This document shows, piece by piece, positions 18,135 to 27,511 of a stretch of 64,000 nucleotides of DNA. Every line of letters begins with the position of its first letter. Positions within the stretch are counted from its first letter, which is position 1. Location of the stretch: NCBI GenBank assembly GCA_903871875.1, contig CAIQIR010000127.1, positions 1 to 64,000 on the forward strand, written 5' to 3'. This stretch comes from an uncultured Schlesneria sp. Lineage in GTDB: Bacteria > Planctomycetota > Planctomycetia > Planctomycetales > Planctomycetaceae. The notes beneath the pieces were generated by a model. The model had not been told where the DNA came from. It was given only the letters and a program-made list of their open reading frames with translations, and ran no database searches. The position numbers and the translations under genes were made by a program.

Positions 18135-18693
18135 GGCAAGGCATCCGTGTGATAAGGGGCAATTTAACTGTGATTTTACTGATCGAAACCAATGATTTTC
18201 GAGGGATTCAATTCACGGTTTTCGGCCGGGACGAAATTTCCGTGGTGCGAGTGCACCAAAGTAGCCCTCTCGCTCAGCAAGAAGAAAGTCAAACCCCGCA
18301 TCGTCGCTCTGTCGGTTCGAAGCTTTCGAGACCGCAAAATGCCTGCGAGACGTCGGCTGTCTTCTCGTGGAGCGAGGGGGCTACTTTGGGCAGCCCATCC
18401 ATTTTCCGTGGCTGGGACTGCTCGTGAGGCAAACTCTAGGCTTTGTTGGGAAAACCGTAAAGGGGGCGATTCCGTCTGGGAAGTGTTCCGCCGCGAAGTG
18501 CGGGAAAGAATCATCAACTTAATCAGAATTTTGATTGGCGCCCGTAAATTCAGCTGGTCCTGACGTAGGGAGAGCCTGTTGAAGGAATGTCGGGAACCGC
18601 GATTAGTTGGTTTAACGGCCGCAGATTTGGTCGCTGAGCGGACATTCTCACGTTATGATTCGTAGGCTCTGGAGCCCCTATGACGGACAACCG
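18135..18693. other. Non-coding region between cysS and the exporter operon
   Basis: About 0.55 kb in which the divergent cysS (minus) and ABC exporter (plus) promoters must lie. It holds the MITE-like inverted-repeat element at 18251-18395. The open frames across it are produced by the palindrome and are not credible genes. Confidence 0.5.
18251..18395. repeat. Imperfect 145-bp palindromic element (MITE-like)
   Basis: Outer arms 18256-18275 and 18370-18389 are 20-base inverted repeats with one mismatch (CCAAAGTAGCCCTCTCGCTC versus GAGCGAGGGGGCTACTTTGG). The intervening 94 bases are themselves partly self-complementary, with CGGTTCGAAG near 18317-18326 facing CTTTCGAGACCG. The whole could fold as one long imperfect hairpin. 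No open reading frame for a transposase is inside. It may be a non-autonomous element, a repeated extragenic palindrome or a structured leader of cysS. Confidence 0.5.
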
Positions 18694-19464
18694 ATGATCA
18701 TCGTCGACAATCTCACTCGTTGTTTCGCGTCTGGCGGGAAATCGCTTGTTGCAGTGGATCGTTTGTCATTTTCCGTGAAAGAGGGTGAGGTTTACGGATT
18801 ACTTGGCCCCAATGGCGCCGGAAAAACGACCACTCTACGGATGATTTTGGGGCTCTTACAGCCGACCAGTGGCGATGCCAGTGTTGATGGATTTCGGGTT
18901 TCACAATTTCCCGACGAGGTGAAACGGCGAATCGGACTCGTCTCGGCCAGTGCGGGTCTCTACCAGTGGCTTTCGCCACGCGAAATGCTGCTGTTTTTTG
19001 CGGATCTTTACAGCATTGAGCCTGCGGTGGCTCGGGAACGATTGGAGTCGCTGGTCGACTTGCTCGATCTGCGGCGATTTCTGGATCAACGTTGTTCGAC
19101 ACTCAGTACGGGGCAAAAACAGCGTGTGACCCTGGCGCGGGCGTTGATGCACGATCCACCGATCATGTTGCTGGACGAACCGACGCGAGGTTTGGATGTC
19201 GTCGGAACGCATGTGATCTTCGAGTACATTGGTCACCTGCGTTCTATGGGAAAATCAGTCGTCGTTTCGACGCATCGGCTGGACGAAGCTTCGCAGATTT
19301 GTGACCGCCTGGGATTGCTACACCGGGGGACACTACGACATGAGGGAACATTCGCCGAATTGCAGCAGGTCACCGGTTGTGTCACGTTGTTTGAGATGTT
19401 TCTTCAACTCATGAACCAGCCGTCGCTGATGTCGAATTCGTTGACAGGGGGACTGTCTGGATGA
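18694..19464 (+). CDS. ABC exporter ATP-binding protein (NatA-type)
   Basis: An ABC ATPase of about 256 residues that would power export by the downstream permease. Walker A is [16 protein letters not shown], the signature is [15 protein letters not shown] (Thr in place of the usual Gly) and Walker B is [16 protein letters not shown], followed by the [18 protein letters not shown] switch region. This matches the NatA/CcmA-like branch. The frame extends back to 18655, but the internal Met at 18694 ([11 protein letters not shown]) matches the usual family start. The stop overlaps the permease start by four bases (ATGA at 19461), so the two genes are translationally coupled. Confidence 0.9.
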   Translation: MIIVDNLTRCFASGGKSLVAVDRLSFSVKEGEVYGLLGPNGAGKTTTLRMILGLLQPTSGDASVDGFRVSQFPDEVKRRIGLVSASAGLYQWLSPREMLLFFADLYSIEPAVARERLESLVDLLDLRRFLDQRCSTLSTGQKQRVTLARALMHDPPIMLLDEPTRGLDVVGTHVIFEYIGHLRSMGKSVVVSTHRLDEASQICDRLGLLHRGTLRHEGTFAELQQVTGCVTLFEMFLQLMNQPSLMSNSLTGGLSG

Positions 19465-21653
19465 GTCACGAGCCCTGTACGAGCCGCCATCTCGGCCCTT
19501 TGGCGTCGATGCGCTGGTGGCGAATGACGCTGAAGGAATTGCGCGAAATTCTGCGAGATCGTCGCACGATTCTGACGTTAATCGGGATGCCGCTGCTGAT
19601 TTACCCCTTATTGGGCGTAACCTTTCAGAAGTTGCTGGTTTCGCAAGCGGCAAATAAATCCAAAATTGAATATCGAATCGCGCTCGTCAGCCAGCGCGAT
19701 TCGCGCGTGTTCCGCGACCTCTTTCAGAAGAGCGCCATTTTGCGGGCCAAACAAGAGGGAGCACTCGATCTCCCGCGGCAGGAACCCGCCGGAACCGTGG
19801 ACGATCCGATTTGGACCTTTTTGGAATCCAGAGATAAATCAGCGACTGTCGATGTTGATCATTTCGTGGCCAACCGCTCCGCCGATGTCGGTGTTCGCCT
19901 GAAATCCGGGGGTGAAGAGGGGCCTTGGGAATTTGAATTAACTTACCGTTCGGCATCGCTATTCAGTCTGGATGCCCGTCGTGCGATTGAAGATCGACTA
20001 CGGACAATCAATGACTATGTGGTTCTGGAACGACTGCATGAGCAAGACCCATCATTTGTGATGCCGCTGGGACTGACATTGAAGTCGGTGGTTCCTACGG
20101 ATGCGGGATCGAGTTTCTCGATGGCGACGTTGATTCCCTTGATTTTGATTTTGATGACCGTCACCGGCGCGGTTTATCCGGCGATCGATTTGACGGCAGG
20201 AGAACGCGAACGCGGCACCCTGGAAGCGTTGATCTCGGCCCCGGTTCCTCGGCATGAATTGCTGTTCGCCAAGTATCTGGCAGTGCTGGCGGTGGCGATG
20301 TTGACAGCGATCGCCAATTTGACGTCGATGGTCATTACCGCTTATTCGAACGGCATGGAACAACTCTTGTTTGGATCGGGAGGAGTCAGCTTTCGCATGC
20401 TGATTCTGATACTGGGACTGCTGATTGTGTTCGCCGGTTTCTTCGCAGCCGTCATTCTGATTTTGACTAGTTTTGCGAGGAGTTTTAAAGAAGCGCAAGC
20501 GTATTTGATTCCTGTCATGCTGGTTTCGTTGGCGCCGGGCGTTCTTTGCCTGCTTCCGGGAATCGAAATGACCGCTTGGATGTCCGTCACACCGCTGGTG
20601 AATATTGTGATTCTGGCTCGAGATGTTTTTGACGGACGAGCCCAACCCATCTGGGTGGTGGCAACACTTCTTTCCACGGTCCTCTATTCGGCTGTTGCAT
20701 TGGCACTGGCGGCAAAGATCTTCGGGACCGATGCGGTGCTGTATGGAAGCGAAGGGAGCTGGGCCGACCTCATTCGGCGTCCGACGTTGTCTCGACCCGC
20801 TGCATCCTTGTCCCAGGCGATGGCTTGCCTTGCCGTTTTATTTCCTGCCTTCCTCGTTCTCAGTGGCGTACCGGGGAGATTGATGGGTGAATGGGTCGCC
20901 GGTCGACTGATTGGAAATGCGATCATTACGATCGTTTTGTTTGCCGTCATGCCGCTTGCGCTCGCGCGGTGGAGTTCCATCGATTTGAGCGATGGATTTC
21001 GTCTGCGAGGGGCGACGATCGCCAGTTTTCTGGCGGCCACGATTTTGGGGCTGTCCCTGTGGCCGTTCGCAATTGAGCTGGCTCGATTCCAAACCAATTC
21101 TCTGGAACAATCCGATGCGATCAAAGAACTGTTCGAACGGGTCAGTGCCAGTTTGAATGCGATTCCACTGCCTGCAAAACTTCTGGCTCTGGCACTAATT
21201 CCGGCTGTCTGTGAAGAATTGTTTTTTCGCGGCTATCTCCAGTCGGCGTTTCGCAGCGGGATGTCGACATCACTGGCCGTGATTTTGTCGTCCTGTTTGT
21301 TTGGTCTGTTTCACGTTATTGCCACGCTTTCTTTTGAACGGTTCGCTCCGACTTGTTTTCTGGGGCTGGTTCTCGGTTGGGTTTGCTATCGGACAGGAAG
21401 CGTTTTGCCGGGAATGGTGCTGCATACCATTCACAACTCGCTGATTATTTTGATGCAGGCTTTTGTGAAAGAACTGGCCGCGATGGGGATCGGAACCGAA
21501 GCGGATCAGCACGTGCCGACGAGCTGGTTAGTTGGTGCGGGGTTGGCGATCACCCTGGCCATCGGCATCCTGTTTTCGAACGCGCAGGGTAAACAAGACG
21601 TCGCCGCAACATCCTTAATCGGTGACAATTCCCCCGCTGCGCCCGGGGCGTGA
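19461..21653 (+). CDS. ABC exporter permease (NatB-type) fused to a CPBP intramembrane protease
   Basis: The 730-residue protein joins two families. The first about 400 residues are an ABC-2/NatB permease: [25 protein letters not shown], a large extracytoplasmic loop at about 60-215, then six helices including the [29 protein letters not shown] element. Further helices follow. The C-terminus is a CPBP (Abi) protease: [10 protein letters not shown] with Glu585, Glu586 and Arg590, then FGLFHV with His618, and HTIHN with His655 and Asn659; all expected catalytic residues are present. CPBP enzymes cleave membrane proteins or peptides, so the pair could process and export a hydrophobic or peptide substrate. 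The gene converges with a lipoprotein gene, 12 bases apart. Confidence 0.9.
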   Translation: MSHEPCTSRHLGPLASMRWWRMTLKELREILRDRRTILTLIGMPLLIYPLLGVTFQKLLVSQAANKSKIEYRIALVSQRDSRVFRDLFQKSAILRAKQEGALDLPRQEPAGTVDDPIWTFLESRDKSATVDVDHFVANRSADVGVRLKSGGEEGPWEFELTYRSASLFSLDARRAIEDRLRTINDYVVLERLHEQDPSFVMPLGLTLKSVVPTDAGSSFSMATLIPLILILMTVTGAVYPAIDLTAGERERGTLEALISAPVPRHELLFAKYLAVLAVAMLTAIANLTSMVITAYSNGMEQLLFGSGGVSFRMLILILGLLIVFAGFFAAVILILTSFARSFKEAQAYLIPVMLVSLAPGVLCLLPGIEMTAWMSVTPLVNIVILARDVFDGRAQPIWVVATLLSTVLYSAVALALAAKIFGTDAVLYGSEGSWADLIRRPTLSRPAASLSQAMACLAVLFPAFLVLSGVPGRLMGEWVAGRLIGNAIITIVLFAVMPLALARWSSIDLSDGFRLRGATIASFLAATILGLSLWPFAIELARFQTNSLEQSDAIKELFERVSASLNAIPLPAKLLALALIPAVCEELFFRGYLQSAFRSGMSTSLAVILSSCLFGLFHVIATLSFERFAPTCFLGLVLGWVCYRTGSVLPGMVLHTIHNSLIILMQAFVKELAAMGIGTEADQHVPTSWLVGAGLAITLAIGILFSNAQGKQDVAATSLIGDNSPAAPGA

Positions 21654-21665
21654 GAACGGAGTTGG

Positions 21666-22685
21666 CTATTTCGATGGTACAAACTGGAGCGTGAACGCCT
21701 CTTCCGCCTTCACGCTGTCTGGTTTGATCGAACCGATCTCTGTCATTTGTGAAACCAGGGTCTGCCACCGTTCGGCCGTCATTTCACCCAGACGGCTTTC
21801 GTCGAAGCCTTCGGGCAGGCAGGACGCTCGCAATGCTTTGGCTCCGAAAGCGAGAATCGTCATGCCCATTTGCGAGTTTTGGTCGTGAATCTGTTTGTTG
21901 GCCTCATCCGGTTCTGCCAGATATTTCTTCCAGCCGCGAATGGAGGCTCGCGTCATCTTGGCGACGAGTTCCGGTTGTTGATCGACCAATTCGCGTCGCG
22001 TGAGCAGCACGCTGGTGTAAGTGTTGAAGCCGATGTCCGACAGCATTAGACACAGCGGATCACTGCCCTTCTCTTCTGCCAGAAAGGGTTCGCTGAAACT
22101 GTAGGCTTGCTGACCAAAATTCGGGTCGTCCAGAAATTGAGCGATGCCGCTGGGAAATGGCACGACGCGAATGTCTTCGAGATTCAACTTTTTCATCAGG
22201 AATTGAGCGAACGGCTGCCCCTGATTCATCGCCAGTGTGAAAGGCTTCGTTTTTGCCAGATCTTCCAGCCGGGTCGGTCCACTCTTCTTGTGAACCATGA
22301 TGCAGCGCGGACTGTTTTGAATGGGGCTCATTACGACGACGACATCCGCCTGTTGTGCCCGTAGCAGCAGCAGTTTGTCCGCGTTGTCGACGCCAAATTC
22401 GATTTTCCCCGAAGCGACATCCGCAATGACCGGGACTCCCGGTCCTCCGGGACGAATCGTCACGTTCAGTCCTTCGTCCTTGAAATAGTCGTGAACCAGG
22501 GCGGCGTAAAAACCACCGTGCTCGGCCTCGGGATACCAGTTCAATGCGAGGGTCACGTCGATCGGTTTGGCCGCGGACGAGTCTGCGGCTTTCGAGGTTT
22601 TTGTCACAGGAGATGCGGGCTTTTCCGATTGGCAGCCAAAGGCAAACACGAAACAAAGTCCCAGCCCAATACGGTGTGAAAACAT
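21666..22685 (-). CDS. ABC importer substrate-binding lipoprotein (NMT1/ThiY-like)
   Basis: A solute-binding lipoprotein of about 339 residues. The frame reaches a GTG at 22709, but the ATG at 22685 gives a standard lipoprotein signal: MFSHRIGLGLCFVFAFGC, with the lipid-modified Cys at about residue 18. The mature part begins with VTLALNWYPEAEHGGFYAALVHDYFKDEGLNV, typical of the NMT1/THI5-like group that binds pyrimidine precursors, sulphonates or similar ligands (N-formyl-aminopyrimidine for ThiY). A ThiY-like role is the best guess, since WYPEAEHGGFYAA resembles the ThiY start. It follows the permease and ATPase genes on the same strand after about 245 bases. Confidence 0.8.
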   Translation of the reverse strand: MFSHRIGLGLCFVFAFGCQSEKPASPVTKTSKAADSSAAKPIDVTLALNWYPEAEHGGFYAALVHDYFKDEGLNVTIRPGGPGVPVIADVASGKIEFGVDNADKLLLLRAQQADVVVVMSPIQNSPRCIMVHKKSGPTRLEDLAKTKPFTLAMNQGQPFAQFLMKKLNLEDIRVVPFPSGIAQFLDDPNFGQQAYSFSEPFLAEEKGSDPLCLMLSDIGFNTYTSVLLTRRELVDQQPELVAKMTRASIRGWKKYLAEPDEANKQIHDQNSQMGMTILAFGAKALRASCLPEGFDESRLGEMTAERWQTLVSQMTEIGSIKPDSVKAEEAFTLQFVPSK

Positions 22686-22931
22686 GTTCAAGCCTTGTTT
22701 GCCCGTCACACGTCCTGTGACGAATCGGTTTGTTGATGGCGCGATGTTGATTTCCCTTCGGTTGTCGAGTGGCGATGTACTGACCGTTGGAATTCTGCTC
22801 GACGAAGTTTCGACGCTGACGCAGACTGGTTCACCCTTTCCTTCATTTTTGCGGGGCTATTGATTTTGTTGCTCCGTGCAGGTGCAGAGGAAAAACCGGC
22901 GCTGTCAGATTTCGATGATTTGAACTAACGA

Positions 22932-23735
22932 TCATCGGCGGTGTTCAATCGGACCATCGTACCAACCGCGGAGAATCGTGACACTGATCAGATTCACAAG
23001 GCCGAAGATGGCGATGCCGAACAGTGTCGATGTCAGTACGGAGGCGAACAGACGATCGAGTTGAGACTGCCCATTTGTCGAATAGATCAGATAGCCCAGA
23101 CCGAACTGCTTGGACCCGTATCCAACAAAGAATTCTCCCACGATTGATCCCACAACGGCCAGACCGCTCGCCGTTCGGGCTCCGGCGAGAATTCCCGGAA
23201 CAGCGCTGGGAAATCGCAATTTGACCAGGACTTGCCAGCGGGTCGAGTTATTCAGTCGGAATAAATCGAGCAGATTGGGGTCAATGTCCAGCAAGCCTTG
23301 TGTCCCATTGGAAAGGATGGGGAACAAGCTAAGAATAAAAGCCACCAGTACCACGCTTTGAAACCCGTATCCACACCAACGAACGATCAAAGGAGCAATC
23401 GCTACGATCGGGACCGTCTGCAGAAAAATGAAATAGGGATAACCGCTCGCTCTGAGAATCCGCGATTGTGAAAACGCGAACGCAATCAGGGTTCCGATGC
23501 AGAGACTTCCCGCAAATCCCAAAAGTGCGGCCGACCCGGTGTAAACGACCGCTTGTCCGAGTAACGCGCTGTCGTTGATAAACGCCCGCAGAACTGCCGT
23601 CGGAGAAGGAAGCAGGTAGGGTTTCAACTGAAATCCGACGATGCATGCCTGCCAGATCACGATGACCAGGCCGAATACCACCAGCGGCGGCAACACGGCC
23701 TGAGCCGACCAGATGGCCAATTTTTTGAGTGTCAT
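22932..23735 (-). CDS. ABC importer permease (ThiX/SsuC-like)
   Basis: A 267-residue inner-membrane permease with about six helices and the BPD-transporter loop LDLFRLNNSTRWQVLVKLRFPSAVPGILAGART (EAA-type motif). The N-terminal helix carries the LPSPTAVLRAFIND element seen in taurine/sulphonate/HMP permeases. Its start overlaps the stop of the upstream ATPase gene by 4 bases (23732-23735), so coupled translation is likely. With the ATPase and the lipoprotein it forms a complete importer. Confidence 0.88.
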   Translation of the reverse strand: MTLKKLAIWSAQAVLPPLVVFGLVIVIWQACIVGFQLKPYLLPSPTAVLRAFINDSALLGQAVVYTGSAALLGFAGSLCIGTLIAFAFSQSRILRASGYPYFIFLQTVPIVAIAPLIVRWCGYGFQSVVLVAFILSLFPILSNGTQGLLDIDPNLLDLFRLNNSTRWQVLVKLRFPSAVPGILAGARTASGLAVVGSIVGEFFVGYGSKQFGLGYLIYSTNGQSQLDRLFASVLTSTLFGIAIFGLVNLISVTILRGWYDGPIEHRR

Positions 23736-24511
23736 TGCGCCACTCCGCGAAGTCTCTGGCTAAGGTCTCCGCAAAGACGAGCGAACTCAAGATTGGCTCG
23801 TAAGCCTGGTTCACGCGGGTAAGCAAACGGAACGGAAATCTCTTCGATGATGGTACCCGGTCGTTTGCTCATCACCAGGACTCGTTGCGACAGAAAAACC
23901 GCTTCAGCGACATTGTGGGTGACAAACAGGCCCGTCCATTGATGCCGAGTCCAGATACGAACAAGTTCTTCATTCAACTGCTGTCGCAAGACATCGTCCA
24001 GTGCGGCAAATGGTTCATCCAGTAGCAGTACATCAGGCTGAATGACCAATGCTCGTGCCAGTGAAACTCGCATTCGCATTCCACCCGAAAGGTTGCGAGG
24101 TCGCTTGCGGGAGTCGTCGCCGGTCAACCCGATTAACCGCAACGATTGTTCGATTCGCGCGGAATGTTCGGTCCGTGGTACCCCCTGAAGTTCAAGTGGC
24201 AAACGGATGTTGTCGGCCACCGTCCGCCACGGAAGCAGATTCGGCTCTTGAAATACAAAGGCGACTCGGCGAGTGCCACGACGAGCATTTTCAGGTGTCA
24301 GCCCTCCCACGGTCAGTGTGCCTTCCGAGGGGGCCATTAATCCTGCGACAAGTCGCAGTAACGTTGACTTTCCGCAACCTGATGGACCTAGCAAAGCCAC
24401 AAACTCGCCCGTTTGAATTGAGGTTGAAACGTGCGTCAGAGCCAATTGCGCCGGTCCAAATGACATCGCTACGGAGCGGGCTTCGATTAGCGATGTTTGC
24501 GTTTCAACCAC
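23732..24511 (-). CDS. ABC importer ATP-binding protein (ThiZ/SsuB-like)
   Basis: The 259-residue ATPase is the first gene of the importer operon. Walker A is LLGPSGCGKSTLLRLVAGL, the Q-loop follows at FVFQEPNLLPWRTVADNI, the signature is NLSGGMRMRVSLARAL and Walker B is DVLLLDEPFAALDD, followed by LFVTHNVAEAVFLSQRVLVMS. These match SsuB/TauB/ThiZ. The start codon is GTG at 24511. I looked upstream for a TPP riboswitch on the minus strand and did not find one, so a thiamine-precursor role stays unproven. Confidence 0.9.
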   Translation of the reverse strand: MVETQTSLIEARSVAMSFGPAQLALTHVSTSIQTGEFVALLGPSGCGKSTLLRLVAGLMAPSEGTLTVGGLTPENARRGTRRVAFVFQEPNLLPWRTVADNIRLPLELQGVPRTEHSARIEQSLRLIGLTGDDSRKRPRNLSGGMRMRVSLARALVIQPDVLLLDEPFAALDDVLRQQLNEELVRIWTRHQWTGLFVTHNVAEAVFLSQRVLVMSKRPGTIIEEISVPFAYPREPGLRANLEFARLCGDLSQRLRGVAQ

Positions 24512-25007
24512 GGGAATTGTTTTCCGAAGAACTGTCGCCGAATTCGTCGCGGGGTCTCAATTCGGCAAATGCCATTCAACTCTGTCAAACGGTGGCCAGG
24601 CTCAGCTGCCGATTCATCACCCGAACCTGATCACTGCACATTGTTGAGGGACGAACAGAATTCGGCCACTATGAACAGAGGTTTTCTTCAGGCCAAACTT
24701 CGATTTGTTTTCGATTGTTTTGTTGACGGATCGATTTTGTCAGAACAGATGACATTCGTGCTGACGCCGGGCATCTGCTCAGCGGGAATTTTCGAGCTAA
24801 ACAGGCGGGAAGTATTTGGCCAGGATTGCCCGTGCTATTTACCCGTGTTGCGGGGCATTCGGTCCTGATGAAATGCCTGTTGGTGTCGCCACAGAATGGC
24901 TATCATTAACCACCAAGCGATCACAAACTTTGCGGCGGTTTCCGCTTGTCAGGTGATGACTCCATTCGGTCGGTTTTTCCTTTTATCTCTCGCTTCGGAA
25001 TGATTTG
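24512..25007. other. Intergenic region between importer operon and coaX
   Basis: No supported gene in about 495 bases. A plus-strand stretch at about 24624-24660 loosely resembles the 3' half of a TPP riboswitch (GAACCTGATC ... GAGGGA), but its other conserved parts are missing, and it points toward coaX rather than the thiamine-like importer. I therefore do not call it. Confidence 0.4.
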
Positions 25008-25871
25008 ATGTCGCGCCCGGTGCTGGCCATTGATGCCGGGAACAGCCGGTTGAAATTCGGTTTGTTCGTCCCTTCACGAAGCTCGTTTTATCGCCGGGTT
25101 GGCGCGACCGTTTTCAAAACGGTTGAGGTCGCCGGCGAGTTTCCCAGTTGTCGTCGATTCCTAGCCGTTCCGGCGGGTGATCTGATTCCCTGGTCGACGT
25201 TACTCGGTTGGCAACCGGAAGGGACTGTCATTGCCGGATCGAATCCGCACGCTGTCGAACGCGTCTTAAATGAATGGCCCCAATCAGGTCTGCCGGCTCC
25301 GCTGATCGTCCGTGACTGCCGGTCGATACCACTTTCGGTTGATGTTGATTTTCCCGAAAAGGTGGGGCTTGATCGGTTGCTGAATGCGGTGGCGGCCAAT
25401 GCCATGCGGCCGAAAGATCGTCCGGTCATTGTGATTGATTCGGGAACGGCGACGACGGTCAACTTTATTTCGAGCGAAGGCGCCTTCTGTGGTGGCGCCA
25501 TTCTGCCGGGGCTCGAAATGTCCGCCAAGGCTCTCAATCATTACACGGCGGTACTGCCGCAGCTTCCTGTTCAGGATCTGGGAGGTGAACCGCCAGTTGC
25601 GCCCGGTCGCAACACACGCGAGGCGATTCGGATTGGACTGCTGTGGGGACAAATTGGAGCCATCCGGGAAATCGTACGTCAGATTTGCATTCATAAAAAC
25701 CTTCGCGAGCCCGATTTCAGCGGTGATCGAGAGGTGGGCGTTTCGCCGTGGATCATTCTGACCGGTGGAGGCAGTCCGGTTCTGAGTCCGCAGTTTCCTG
25801 GTGTGCTATCGTTGCCTTCGCTTGGTATGCATGGCTTGGTATTAACTGCCTGGAAAAATTCGGGCCAATGA
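25008..25871 (+). CDS. coaX: Type III pantothenate kinase
   Basis: CoaX phosphorylates pantothenate, the first step from pantothenate to coenzyme A. It is insensitive to CoA feedback and belongs to the ASKHA fold. The 287-residue product shows AIDAGNSRLKFGLF (phosphate loop), VGLDRLLNAVAANA with the catalytic Asp region, VIDSGTATTVNFI and GGAILPGLEMSAKALNHYTAVLPQ. TTG at 25005 directly precedes ATG at 25008; the ATG is taken as start with GGAA about 10 bases upstream. panB, another pantothenate gene, lies far downstream at 61.9 kb. Confidence 0.93.
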   Translation: MSRPVLAIDAGNSRLKFGLFVPSRSSFYRRVGATVFKTVEVAGEFPSCRRFLAVPAGDLIPWSTLLGWQPEGTVIAGSNPHAVERVLNEWPQSGLPAPLIVRDCRSIPLSVDVDFPEKVGLDRLLNAVAANAMRPKDRPVIVIDSGTATTVNFISSEGAFCGGAILPGLEMSAKALNHYTAVLPQLPVQDLGGEPPVAPGRNTREAIRIGLLWGQIGAIREIVRQICIHKNLREPDFSGDREVGVSPWIILTGGGSPVLSPQFPGVLSLPSLGMHGLVLTAWKNSGQ

Positions 25872-26142
25872 TGATTTTCAATGTCCACGACGGACAACAT
25901 TCTCTTGGCCGTCTCGGCGGTTTGGTCTGATTTCCGGTTTTCATGCAGATTCGGGGCTGCCCTTGGTTCGGTGGGCTTTTCAAGGCCATCATCGGGCTGA
26001 TCTGTAACGCTTGAATGCTTGCTTGATTGTTCGTGAAGCGCCACGATTGGGGATGGTCAGGTTCCCTGAGTGTTCCGTTCGATCCGTTAAGCCACGGATG
26101 TGCAGGGATTCGTTGGGTCATTTTCGCGAGAAGAATCCTCGG

Positions 26143-27345
26143 ATGGTCGACAATTTCAACAGGCTTTCGGCGGCACGGTTGACTCCTATAGGTCGGGGTG
26201 CCGTCGCCACGATTCGCATCTGTTGTAACCATGCCACGGCGCATGCTGAAATCTCGTCATCAATGACGCCGGTCGGATCTTCCTCTTCGGAGCCGCTTTT
26301 CCAGGGGTTGAATTTCCTGTTTCGCGCGTCGAATGGCGTGCCACTGGATGACCAGCCCCTGCGAAAGATTGCCTTCGGAAAATGGGGAGTGACCGATGCC
26401 GAGGATCTTGTTGTTTGCCATCTCACCCCCAACGTGCTGGAAATTCATTGTCACGGGGGTGAGGCTGCCGTCCGGCGAGTCCTGAGTGATCTATCGATGG
26501 CGGGTTGCACGGTGATTGATGGGCACGCGCAGCAAACCTTGCAGAACGGCCTGCTGGACGCCGAATGCCTGGATGTTTTGAGCCGAACGTCGACGGTGCG
26601 CACGACAAAAATCGTGCTGGAACAAACCCATGATTTGCTGAAGTCTGCATTTCGTCAGTTGTTGTCGCTTGATTCGGACGGAGACGATTCCCTGTTTGAT
26701 TGTCTGGACCGTCTCTTAGAGTGGGCCGATTTTGGTCAGCATTTGTCGATGCCGTGGAACGTCGTTTTGACCGGCCGTCCGAACGTTGGCAAATCGAGTT
26801 TGATCAATTCGTTGCTCGGATATCAACGGGCGATCGTGTTTGATCAGCCTGGTACGACGCGAGATATCGTTACTGGCGAAACGGCCTTTGATGGTTGGCC
26901 GGTCATTCTGGCGGATACAGCGGGGCTCAGGGACAACGCAGGTGAACTTGAAGCGGCGGGAATCGCACTGGCACGCGAACGATTGCAATCGGCGGACTTG
27001 CGATTGGTGCTCGTCGATATCAGTCAGTTTCCGACGCAAGAGGATCTACGGCTTATTGTGGAATGGTCGGACGCGATTGTTGTCGCGCACAAGGTGGATC
27101 TTGAAAATCGATGGCGTAATCACCTGCCCCAGGATGCGATTTGTGTCTCGTCGGTGACCGGTGAGGGGTTGATCGAACTGCAGCAGCGAATTGTTAGTCG
27201 ACTTGTGCCGAGGGTTCCGGAATTGGGTGTGCCCGTTCCGTTGACCCTGCGACAAGTCGACAAACTGCGAGAAATCCGATCAGCGAAAGCGGGGGCGGAT
27301 CGACGGAATGCAATTGAAGCATTGATAGGGATGGAATCTGACTAA
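26143..27345 (+). CDS. Divergent MnmE/TrmE-like GTPase
   Basis: A 400-residue relative of MnmE, the tRNA wobble-uridine modification GTPase. The N-terminal folate-binding-like domain is short (LTPIGRGAVATIRI, then EIHCHGGEAAVRRVLSDL). A G domain follows with GRPNVGKS at about 211-218, TTRD and DTAGLRD. Two oddities: the NKxD guanine motif reads HKVD, and the C-terminus ends IEALIGMESD without the CIGK motif whose Cys is essential in MnmE. The protein is also shorter than the usual 450 residues. The frame extends to 26011, but Met at 26143 fits the family start. It could be a paralogue with altered function or an inactivated MnmE; a true mnmE may lie elsewhere. Confidence 0.8.
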   Translation: MVDNFNRLSAARLTPIGRGAVATIRICCNHATAHAEISSSMTPVGSSSSEPLFQGLNFLFRASNGVPLDDQPLRKIAFGKWGVTDAEDLVVCHLTPNVLEIHCHGGEAAVRRVLSDLSMAGCTVIDGHAQQTLQNGLLDAECLDVLSRTSTVRTTKIVLEQTHDLLKSAFRQLLSLDSDGDDSLFDCLDRLLEWADFGQHLSMPWNVVLTGRPNVGKSSLINSLLGYQRAIVFDQPGTTRDIVTGETAFDGWPVILADTAGLRDNAGELEAAGIALARERLQSADLRLVLVDISQFPTQEDLRLIVEWSDAIVVAHKVDLENRWRNHLPQDAICVSSVTGEGLIELQQRIVSRLVPRVPELGVPVPLTLRQVDKLREIRSAKAGADRRNAIEALIGMESD

Positions 27346-27488
27346 CGGCGATTTCTGGCGACGACGGGTCTCGCGTAAGGGGTTCAATGGTCCGCCGGTT
27401 GCCAGTCCAGAATTTCGTATGGAGTGCGGTTGAACCAACAACGCCGAAATTGGAACGGCCGTCACTCGCGAAACGCAATTGTCACGGG

Positions 27489-27507
27489 TGTTTCTGGTCG
27501 AGAAACA
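27489..27507. terminator. Small hairpin between convergent genes
   Basis: TGTTTCT (27489-27495) and AGAAACA (27501-27507) pair around GGTCG; one flanking G-C pair can be added. It lies just past the 3' end of the minus-strand permease gene (ends 27512) and about 145 bases past the GTPase gene. The stem is AT-rich and has no strong U-run, so the call is weak. Confidence 0.35.
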
Positions 27508-27511
27508 CTGA

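Noticed and set aside
18310-18335. GGTTCGAAGC, similar to a tRNA T-loop
   Set aside because: No acceptor stem, D-arm or anticodon arm around it; it belongs to the palindromic element.
18192-18563. 123-codon frame across the inverted-repeat element
   Set aside because: It is created by the palindrome; no start signal or family features.
20052-20645. Minus-strand frame of 197 codons inside the NatB-CPBP gene
   Set aside because: His/Asn/Gln-rich shadow of hydrophobic codons in a well-supported membrane protein.
24620-24665. Plus-strand similarity to the 3' half of a TPP riboswitch (GAACCTGATC ... GAGGGA) near the ThiYXZ-like operon
   Set aside because: The CTGAGA part and the pairing of the P4/P5 stem are missing, and the element reads toward coaX, not toward the importer operon.
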